Shown here: positions 7,017 to 13,353 of the stretch, piece after piece | Layout: the number at the start of each line of letters is the position of its first letter | How positions within the stretch are numbered: position 1 is the first letter of the stretch | Assembly: GCA_003250135.1 (NCBI GenBank) | Contig: QKHF01000306.1 | Coordinates: 1 to 25,205, forward strand | Reading direction: 5' to 3' | Source: Paracoccaceae bacterium | GTDB taxonomy: Bacteria; Pseudomonadota; Alphaproteobacteria; Rhodobacterales; Rhodobacteraceae | DNA length: 25,205 nt | Notes under the pieces: model-generated | What the model was told of the DNA's origin: nothing | Database searches by the model: none | What the model saw: only the letters and a program-made list of their open reading frames with translations | Made by a program: the position numbers and the translations under genes

Positions 7017-7508
7017 ATGGCTCGCAGAACCGAAAACGCGCTGGACGCGCTAGACAGGAAGATCCTCGCTGCGTTGCAACAAGACGCGACCCGTCCGCTG
7101 GAGGATCTGGCCAGTCTCGTGGGGTCTTCGAAGACCCCTGTCTGGAACAGAATCAAGCGAATGCGCGACTCAGGGATCATCAAGAAGCAGGTGGCGATTC
7201 TCGATCCTGAAGCGGTCGGCGCAGGCGTCTGCTTCCACATGCTGATCCGCACGTCGGAGCATGAGGCCGGCTGGCTGGAGACGTTCATGGAGGCGATACA
7301 GGACCAGCCCGAGATCGTCGCCGCGCACCGGCTGGCGGGCGATATCGACTATATCCTGACGGTCCGGGTGCCGGACGTGCAGGCCTTTGACGGGTTCTAC
7401 CGACGCCTGATCTCAAAGGTGAAGATCTTCAACGTCACCTCGCTTCTGTCGATGGAGGAGATCAAGTCCACCTCCGAACTGCCGATCCAGCAGCCGGACG
7501 AGGACTAA
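7017..7508 (+). CDS. Lrp/AsnC family transcriptional regulator
   Basis: The 163-residue protein begins with LDALDRKILAALQQDATRPL and a helix-turn-helix ending SKTPVWNRIKRMRDSGII (about residues 5-60). The C-terminal effector-binding (RAM) domain contains AHRLAGDIDYILTVRV near 106. Such proteins form dimers to octamers and respond to amino acids or related metabolites. I chose the ATG at 7017 because LDALDRKIL then begins near residue 9, as in homologues; an in-frame TTG at 6981 would add 12 residues. GGGAGAGGAG (6994-7003) is a good but distant ribosome-binding site. Divergence from the cys cluster suggests control of sulfur assimilation, possibly with a cysteine-pathway ligand (inference). 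Confidence 0.92.
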   Translation: MARRTENALDALDRKILAALQQDATRPLEDLASLVGSSKTPVWNRIKRMRDSGIIKKQVAILDPEAVGAGVCFHMLIRTSEHEAGWLETFMEAIQDQPEIVAAHRLAGDIDYILTVRVPDVQAFDGFYRRLISKVKIFNVTSLLSMEEIKSTSELPIQQPDED

Positions 7509-7584
7509 GAGGCGCAACTTCTCCTGTGCCATGGCGCGCGCGTCCGGGCTATGCTTCCCCCAAAATGCCGGGAGGAAGCCAACC

Positions 7585-9522
7585 ATGCCCAACAAGATCA
7601 TCGACGCCAAGGCCGCCGCCGCGCTGGTGCATGACGGCGATGCGATCACCACGTCAGGTTTCGTCGGCATCGGCGTGCCCGACGCGCTGCTGGCGGCTAT
7701 CGAGGACCGGTTTCTGGAAACCGGCGCGCCCAGCGGCCTGACGCTGCTGTTCGCCGCCGGACAGGGCGACGGCAAGACCCGCGGCCTTAACCGGCTGGGC
7801 GACGCGGGCCTCTTGAAGCGCGTCGTCGGCGGGCATTGGGGGCTGATCCCGCGGGTCGCGGCGCTGGCGATCCAGAACGAGATCGAGGCCTACAACCTGC
7901 CGCAGGGCGTGATCAGTCAGCTTTACCGCGACATCGCCGCGAAAAAGCCCGCGCATCTGTCGCGCGTGGGGCTGGAGACCTTCGTCGACCCGCGCCTCGA
8001 TGGCGGCAAGCTGAACGCGCGCACCACCGACGACCTCGTCACCCTGACCGAGATCGACGGCGAGACCTATCTGCAATACCGCACCTTCCCGCTGGATGTC
8101 GGCCTGCTGCGCGGCACCACCGCGGACGAACGCGGCAATGTCACCATGGAGCGCGAGGCGCTGGTGCTCGACAACCTGGCGCAGGCGATGGCGGTGAAGA
8201 ACTCGGGCGGCGTCGTCATCGTGCAGGTGGAGCGGATCGCCAAGGCGGGCTCGCTGGACCCGCGCGCGGTGGTGCTGCCCGCGGCGCTGGTCGACGCGGT
8301 GGTTCTGGCCCCGCCGGAGCTGCACGAACAGACCTACGCCACGCAGTACTCCCCCGCCTTCGCGCAGCGCATCCGCGCGCCGGAGGGGGCGCTGCCGCCC
8401 ATGAAGCTGGGGCCCCGCAAGGTGATCGCGCGCCGCGCCGCGTTCGAACTGCCGGTGAACGGCGTGGTGAACCTTGGCATCGGCATGCCCGAGGGGGTCG
8501 CGGATGTGGCGGGCGAGGAAGGGCTGCTGGACCATGTCACCCTGACGGCGGAGCCGGGGGTAATCGGCGGCCAGCCCGCCTCTGGCCTCGATTTCGGGGC
8601 GGCGGTCAACACCGACGCCATCATCCCGCAGAACGCGCAATTCGACTTCTACGACGGCGGCGGGCTGGACCTCTCCTGCCTGGGACTCGCCGAGGCGGAT
8701 GCGGTGGGGAACGTCAATGTCTCGAAATTCGGACCGCGGCTGGCGGGTGCCGGCGGGTTCATCAATATCAGCCAGAACGCAAGGCGGCTGGTCTTCACCG
8801 GCACCTTCTCGGCGGGCGGATTCAAGGCGGAGATCGCCGACGGCGCGCTCAACATCGTCTCCGAAGGGGCGGCGTGCAAATTCGTCGACGGCGTCGGCCA
8901 TGTCACCTTCTCGGGCGCGCGCGCGGCGCGGCTGGGCCAGCCGGTGCTCTATGTCACCGAGCGCTGTGTGTTCGAGTTGCGCGAAGGCGGGCTGGCGCTG
9001 ACCGAGATCGCCCCTGGCGTCGACCTGGAGCGCGACGTCCTGAGCCTGATGGCCTTCCGGCCGATTGTGGATGAGGTCGCGCTGATGGACCCGCGCATCT
9101 TCCGGCCCGAGCCGATGGGGCTGCGCATCGATCTTCTGCATCTCGACCTCGCCGACCGCATCGCGTTGGGGCCGGACGGGCGCGCGCTCTACCTGAATTT
9201 CGAGAAGCTGCGCGTCCGCACGCTGGACGAGGTGGAGAAGATCCGGGCGCAGGTGGAGAAGGTCTGCGCCCCGCTCGGCCACCGGGTCGACGTCATCGTG
9301 AATTACGACGGCGCCCGGATCGAGGAGGAGGTGGAGGCCGATTACGCCGCCATGGTCGCCGACCTCACCGAGCGGTTCTATGACCGGGTGACGCGCTATT
9401 CCGGCAGCGCCTTCATGCGCATGAAGCTGGGCAAGACGCTGGGCCGCGGGCGGCCCGACCACGTGTTCGAAACGCAAGAGGAGGCGAAGCGCTTTCTCGG
9501 TCAGACGCAGGGCAGGACGTAA
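7585..9522 (+). CDS. YdiF-type acetyl-CoA/short-chain acyl-CoA:carboxylate CoA-transferase
   Basis: This is a single-chain family I CoA-transferase of 645 residues, with fused alpha and beta halves (COG4670). The alpha half begins with DAKAAAALVHDGDAITTSGFVGIGVPDALLAAIE. The beta half begins near residue 285 and contains NLGIGMPEGVA and TAEPGVIGGQP, whose glutamate (E323) corresponds to the catalytic residue that forms the glutamyl-CoA thioester. The family moves CoA between short-chain acyl-CoAs (acetyl, propionyl, acetoacetyl) and free acids; the substrate is not readable here. The ATG at 7585 follows GGGAGGAAG at ideal spacing, so the upstream in-frame ATG at 7531 is unlikely. No obvious pathway partner is adjacent. 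Confidence 0.9.
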   Translation: MPNKIIDAKAAAALVHDGDAITTSGFVGIGVPDALLAAIEDRFLETGAPSGLTLLFAAGQGDGKTRGLNRLGDAGLLKRVVGGHWGLIPRVAALAIQNEIEAYNLPQGVISQLYRDIAAKKPAHLSRVGLETFVDPRLDGGKLNARTTDDLVTLTEIDGETYLQYRTFPLDVGLLRGTTADERGNVTMEREALVLDNLAQAMAVKNSGGVVIVQVERIAKAGSLDPRAVVLPAALVDAVVLAPPELHEQTYATQYSPAFAQRIRAPEGALPPMKLGPRKVIARRAAFELPVNGVVNLGIGMPEGVADVAGEEGLLDHVTLTAEPGVIGGQPASGLDFGAAVNTDAIIPQNAQFDFYDGGGLDLSCLGLAEADAVGNVNVSKFGPRLAGAGGFINISQNARRLVFTGTFSAGGFKAEIADGALNIVSEGAACKFVDGVGHVTFSGARAARLGQPVLYVTERCVFELREGGLALTEIAPGVDLERDVLSLMAFRPIVDEVALMDPRIFRPEPMGLRIDLLHLDLADRIALGPDGRALYLNFEKLRVRTLDEVEKIRAQVEKVCAPLGHRVDVIVNYDGARIEEEVEADYAAMVADLTERFYDRVTRYSGSAFMRMKLGKTLGRGRPDHVFETQEEAKRFLGQTQGRT

Positions 9523-9546
9523 CAGCGGAGCCCAGCGCGTGGAGCT

Positions 9547-10455
9547 TCAGTTGCCATAGACCGGCGGAGCGTCGCAGGCGTTGCTCGCAAGCTCCAGCTC
9601 GATGGTCGAGTGCTCGATCCCGTGCCGCTCCTGTAGCACACGCTTGATCGAGGCCTTGATCCCGTCGGCGCGCGCCCAGTCGCCGGAGTCGACGACCACA
9701 TGCGCGTCGATGGAGCTGTGGCGCTCGTCCATTTGCCAGAAGCGGGAATTGTGGACGCCCGCCACGCCATCCACCTCGCGGATCGTCTGCAGAACGGCGT
9801 CGGTGTCGATCCCTGGCGGGCTGCCCAGCATCAGGATGCGGATCACATGGCCCGCCTCGCCAAAGGACATCCACAGAATGTAGGCCGCGATGCCCAGCGT
9901 CACGATCGGGTCGACCAGCCGCCAGTCGAACAGGATGATCAGCGACCCCGCGACGATCACCGCGACCGAGCCCAGCGCGTCGGCGAGGTTGTGGAGGAAC
10001 GCGGCGCGGATGTTCACGCTGGTCTTGGACATCGCGTAGGTCAGCGCCGCCGTGGCCGCGTCAATGGCGAGCGCGACCCCGGCGATGATCACCACCAGCC
10101 AGCCGTCCACGCCTTGCGGCTCAATGAACCGCAGGATCGCCTCGTACCCGAGATAGAGGCCCAGCACGATCAGCGTGGTGTAGTTGACCAGCGCTGCGAC
10201 GATCTCCGCCCGCGCGTAGCCGAAGGTCATCTCCGCGTCGGCGGGCCGCCGCGCGATCTTGCGCGCACAGAGGGCGATGATCAGCGCGATGGCGTCGGAG
10301 AAGTTATGCAGGGCGTCCGCAATCAGGGCGAGGCTGCCCGACAGGATTCCGCCGACGACCTGAGCGAGCGTCAGCGCCATGTTGATGGCCACCGCCGCCG
10401 TGACGCGGGCGTCCCCCGCCTCCGCGTCGCCATGGTGGTGATGGCCGTGATGCAT
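9547..10455 (-). CDS. Cation diffusion facilitator (zinc-type efflux transporter)
   Basis: The 302-residue inner-membrane protein has six predicted transmembrane segments followed by a cytoplasmic ferredoxin-like domain from about residue 210. Metal-site residues appear as His50/Asp54 in TM2 (ALHNFSD) and His155/Asp159 in TM5 (LHNLADALG). The two His-Asp pairs are typical of zinc/cadmium-proton antiporters of the CzcD/ZitB group. The start chosen is MHHGHHHHGD (10455), giving a His-rich N-terminus that may bind metal; the frame is open to an ATG at 10503, but the extra 16 residues do not look like family sequence. The ribosome-binding site is weak. It is convergent with the CoA-transferase, 24 bases apart. 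Confidence 0.92.
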   Translation of the reverse strand: MHHGHHHHGDAEAGDARVTAAVAINMALTLAQVVGGILSGSLALIADALHNFSDAIALIIALCARKIARRPADAEMTFGYARAEIVAALVNYTTLIVLGLYLGYEAILRFIEPQGVDGWLVVIIAGVALAIDAATAALTYAMSKTSVNIRAAFLHNLADALGSVAVIVAGSLIILFDWRLVDPIVTLGIAAYILWMSFGEAGHVIRILMLGSPPGIDTDAVLQTIREVDGVAGVHNSRFWQMDERHSSIDAHVVVDSGDWARADGIKASIKRVLQERHGIEHSTIELELASNACDAPPVYGN

Positions 10456-10522
10456 GCTGTCGTCCGTCTCGAAACGCGAGCCTCGGAGACAGGTTATGAG
10501 CAACGGCCGCGCGAAGTCGAGC

Positions 10523-10555
10523 GCCGGCCATCCGGCGTTATCGGATCTGGCCGGC
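10523..10555 (-). terminator. Strong hairpin after the SnoaL-like lipoprotein gene
   Basis: On the minus strand GCCGGCCA pairs with TGGCCGGC (8 bp). After a 2-base bulge, TCCG pairs with CGGA around a 7-base loop. The structure begins 4 bases past the stop codon of the lipoprotein gene, as a terminator would. No T-run follows, so it may be a U-less terminator or an RNA 3'-end stabiliser. Confidence 0.5.
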
Positions 10556-10559
10556 TACT

Positions 10560-11012
10560 CTAGCGGGGATTGTCGTTCCACATGTCGTGGGACATCCGCC
10601 AGACGCCGTCGTCGCCCCGGCTCCACACGACGAGGGTGCGGCCGCTCAGCAGGGCGTCTTCGCCGCCGTCGCTTTTCGGGTGCTTCACTTCCCAGGTTCC
10701 GACCTCGATCGCCACATCCCCTGCGACCTGCGCCTCTGCAAGCTCAAGGTTCAGAGAATGGGCGCCGCCGTCCCACACCGCCTGCCAGAACGCGACGATG
10801 GAGTCGCGACCTTCGACCGTGGGCCGGTTCGGCGGATAGATTCGGGCGTTTTCCGTATAGAGGTCGGCGGTCCGCTCGCCGTCTTGCGCATTGAACGCGT
10901 CTTCCCAGGCCTGTTGCGCGCCGGCGATGTCGGCGGGCGCGTCGACATGCGCGCAGTTCGCGAGGAGCATCGAGAGGAACGCGGCGGTCGTGACGGATTT
11001 GACTGAAATCAT
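10560..11012 (-). CDS. SnoaL/DUF4440-like lipoprotein
   Basis: The 150-residue product has an N-terminal hydrophobic segment ending LLANC (Cys20), a slightly atypical lipobox with Asn at -1. The rest resembles the nuclear-transport-factor-2/SnoaL fold as found in DUF4440 proteins: an N-terminal helix (AQQAWEDAFNAQDGERTADLYTENARIYPP), the EGRDSIVAFWQAVW segment, and strands ending VWRMSHDMWNDNPR. Such proteins bind small molecules or serve as enzyme-like domains, and the activity here is unknown. The ATG at 11012 is chosen because it begins the signal sequence and follows AAAGG; longer in-frame starts up to 11168 add residues without homologous character. Confidence 0.8.
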   Translation of the reverse strand: MISVKSVTTAAFLSMLLANCAHVDAPADIAGAQQAWEDAFNAQDGERTADLYTENARIYPPNRPTVEGRDSIVAFWQAVWDGGAHSLNLELAEAQVAGDVAIEVGTWEVKHPKSDGGEDALLSGRTLVVWSRGDDGVWRMSHDMWNDNPR

Positions 11013-11200
11013 GCTGCCAACCTTTGCTGTGCTTCGAAGACCGAACCGGGCTTCGTTGGTGAGGCCGAGCCCCGGCGCGGACGTTTGAACTCCGGAGGGC
11101 GGTTGGCCGTAAGTGACTAACAGCTTAGGAAAATCTCGCAGGCCGCGGGAATTCGACTTTGGTCGCATGTCGCCAGACTGCGACCCCGTCGGCCCAAGCC
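11013..11200. promoter_or_regulatory. Intergenic region between GT4 gene and lipoprotein gene
   Basis: The 188 bases include the hairpin at 11161-11185 and a second imperfect hairpin at 11035-11055, CGAAG and CTTCG with CCG/CGG inside, about 22 bases before the lipoprotein ATG. A less GC-rich patch around 11110-11135 could hold the lipoprotein promoter, but I cannot point to specific boxes. No gene is evident here. Confidence 0.4.
11161..11185 (-). terminator. Hairpin downstream of the GT4 glycosyltransferase gene
   Basis: GGTCGCA (11161-11167) and TGCGACC (11179-11185) form a perfect 7-bp stem. Inside it GTC (11169-11171) pairs with GAC (11176-11178) around a 4-base loop, with one bulged base. 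It lies 15 bases past the stop of the glycosyltransferase. Like the other hairpins in this window it has no T-tract. Confidence 0.5.
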
Positions 11201-12475
11201 TCAGCGCCCGAAGCTCTTGCCCATTGCGCGCTCATAGACCTTGAGCGTCGCCTCCTGCATCTGCCGGACGGTGTAGCGGGCGTTGACCCGCGCCCGGCCC
11301 GCCATCCCCATATGCGCCCGCTGCGAGGGGTCGAGGTCCAGCGCCTTGCCGATGGCCTCGGCCAGAGCCGCGGCGTCGCCGGGCGCATAGAGCCAGCCGG
11401 TCTCGCCGTCCGCGACCGTCTCGCACGACCCGCCATGCGCCGTCGCCACCACCGGGCGGCCCATCGCCTGCGCCTCCACCGCGACGCGGCCGAACGCCTC
11501 CGGCTCGATGGAGGTGGAAAGCACCAGCGCCGAGATCAGATAGGCCGCCGCCATGTCGTCGCAGCGCCCGACCAGCTTGACGCATTCCAGCACCTTGGCG
11601 TCGCGCATCTGGCCGATCAGCTTGTCCTGAAACCCGGACCCGCCGTCGTCGCCCACGATGATCATCTGAAACGCATCGGCCCCGCGCTGAGCTTTCAGGA
11701 TCGCCGCCGCGGCGATCGCATGCTCCTGCCCTTTCCACCGCGTCAGGCGGCCGGGCAGCAGTACGACGGGACGGGAATCATCGCCCACGCCCCAGGCTTC
11801 GGCGAGGCTGACGACGCGCTGCTCGCTGACCGCATCCTCGCTGAACTGCGTGGTGTCGGCGCCGCGCGGGATGATGACCATCCGCTCCTCGGGCACGCCG
11901 TGGCGCACGCGCACGATCTCCGCCACGTGATCCGAGATCGCGATCACCGGGACGCCCTTGGCCATCACCGAGTTGTAGAGGCGCTTGCCGGGGAAATCCT
12001 CGTTATAGACCCCGTGATAGGTGGTCACGAAGGGAACGCCGGCGCGCTTGGCGGCCAGATACGCCGACCAGGCGGGCGCCCGGCTGCGCGCATGCACGAG
12101 ATCGACGCCGAGTTCCGCGATCACCCGCTCCAGCTTCGCGGCGTTGCGCCAGATCACCCAGGGCTTCTTGCTGGCCATCGGCAGGCGAACCAGTTCTCCG
12201 CCGACCGCGGCGAGACGCCGCTCCAGCCGCCCGCCTTCCGAGGCGACCAGCGCCCGTCCGCCCGCCCGGACGATAGCGTCGGCCATCTCGATGGCGCCGC
12301 GCTCCACCCCGCCCAGATTCATCTGCGGAACGACCTGAAGGATGGTCGCGGTCGGGCGCCGGGGCGCCGGCTTTACCCCGCCAGCCGCTGTCATGGGCGC
12401 ATCCGTGTTGCGCCCGGCCCCAGCCGCGCTAGGGTCATGCGTATTCCCGTTATCGGACTGAGGCCTTTCTGACAT
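11201..12475 (-). CDS. GT4-family glycosyltransferase
   Basis: The product has up to 424 residues and a GT-B fold. The N-terminal Rossmann domain starts TATILQVVPQMNLGGVERG (from about 42), where GGVERG is the usual acceptor-side glycine loop. The C-terminal domain starts around 236 with VVLLPGRLTRWKGQE. The EX7E motif of retaining GT4 enzymes is E326 and E334 (EPEAFGRVAVE). The protein is cytosolic or membrane-associated and probably acts in lipopolysaccharide or another surface glycan, but donor and acceptor are unknown and no other glycan genes are adjacent. The first 40 residues are disordered and Pro/Ala-rich, and the ATG at 12394 (Met28) is a serious alternative start because the one at 12475 interlocks with the divergent gene. 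Confidence 0.88.
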   Translation of the reverse strand: MSERPQSDNGNTHDPSAAGAGRNTDAPMTAAGGVKPAPRRPTATILQVVPQMNLGGVERGAIEMADAIVRAGGRALVASEGGRLERRLAAVGGELVRLPMASKKPWVIWRNAAKLERVIAELGVDLVHARSRAPAWSAYLAAKRAGVPFVTTYHGVYNEDFPGKRLYNSVMAKGVPVIAISDHVAEIVRVRHGVPEERMVIIPRGADTTQFSEDAVSEQRVVSLAEAWGVGDDSRPVVLLPGRLTRWKGQEHAIAAAAILKAQRGADAFQMIIVGDDGGSGFQDKLIGQMRDAKVLECVKLVGRCDDMAAAYLISALVLSTSIEPEAFGRVAVEAQAMGRPVVATAHGGSCETVADGETGWLYAPGDAAALAEAIGKALDLDPSQRAHMGMAGRARVNARYTVRQMQEATLKVYERAMGKSFGR

Positions 12476-13280
12476 GACGCTCGACGCCGCCCCCGCTGCG
12501 ACCCAGAATTCCCCCGCGCCATCCGAGCTTGCGCTGCCGGATGGCCGAAAACTCGCCTATCACAGAACCGAAGGCCGCGGCGAGGGCGCGAATGCGCCCG
12601 GTGTGGTTTTTCTGGGCGGATTCCGGTCCGACATGGACGGGACCAAGGCGCTGGCGCTGGAGGCCTGGGCGAAGGAAGCGGGGCGAACCTTCCTGCGCTT
12701 CGACTACACCGGGCACGGGAAAAGCTCCGGCGAGTTTCTGGACGGAAGCATCGGAGACTGGGCGCGCGACGCGATGGACGCCGTCGGCCTGTTGACCGAG
12801 GGCAGGCATATTCTCGTCGGATCGTCGATGGGCGGGTGGATTTCGCTGCTGCTGGCCAGGCGCATGCCGGAAAAGGTCGCCGCCCTGATCGGCATCGCCG
12901 CAGCCCCCGACTTTACCGAGGATTCCATGTGGGCGGATTTCTCCGAGGCCCAGCGCACCGAATTGATCGAGCGAGGCCGGGTGGAGACGCCCTCGGACTA
13001 TTCCGACGAGCCTTACGTCATCACCCGCCGCCTGATCGAGGACGGGCGCGAGAACCTCGTCCTGCGCGATCCGCTGCCCCTGCCTTTCCCGGTGCGCCTG
13101 TTGCAGGGAACCGACGATACGGACGTGCCGCAGGAGGTCGCGCTGCGCCTGCTCGCGCATCTCGACAGCCCCGATGCGCGGCTGGCTCTGGTCAAGGGCG
13201 CGGATCATCGCTTTTCGGAGCCACGCGAGCTTCAGATCATCACCTCCACCATCGAGGAAGTGACCGCCGCCCTGATCTGA
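12474..13280 (+). CDS. Alpha/beta hydrolase (ABHD10-like serine esterase)
   Basis: The 268-residue soluble protein has the nucleophile elbow GSSMG (116-120, Ser118), an oxyanion-region FLGGFRSDMDGTKA near 46, DYTGHGKSSGE near 77, an acidic cluster QGTDDTDVP (211-219) with the likely catalytic Asp, and GADHRFSE with His245. The arrangement resembles the ABHD10/mycophenolic-acyl-glucuronide-esterase group, which hydrolyses acyl thioesters or acyl glucuronides; the true substrate is unknown. No signal peptide is seen. The ATG follows GAGG at about 9 bases. Its ATG shares bases with the start codon of the divergent glycosyltransferase. Confidence 0.88.
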   Translation: MTLDAAPAATQNSPAPSELALPDGRKLAYHRTEGRGEGANAPGVVFLGGFRSDMDGTKALALEAWAKEAGRTFLRFDYTGHGKSSGEFLDGSIGDWARDAMDAVGLLTEGRHILVGSSMGGWISLLLARRMPEKVAALIGIAAAPDFTEDSMWADFSEAQRTELIERGRVETPSDYSDEPYVITRRLIEDGRENLVLRDPLPLPFPVRLLQGTDDTDVPQEVALRLLAHLDSPDARLALVKGADHRFSEPRELQIITSTIEEVTAALI

Positions 13281-13353
13281 GTCTATAGTCGCGCTCTAAC
13301 GACCTGAGCCGGATGGGCAAATCCGGCCTGCCTACCAGACGGGGACGGACCGC

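Noticed and set aside
7654..9477. Minus-strand frame of about 607 codons opposite the CoA-transferase
   Set aside because: Antisense shadow; the plus strand carries the full CoA-transferase with catalytic-site motif and a strong ribosome-binding site.
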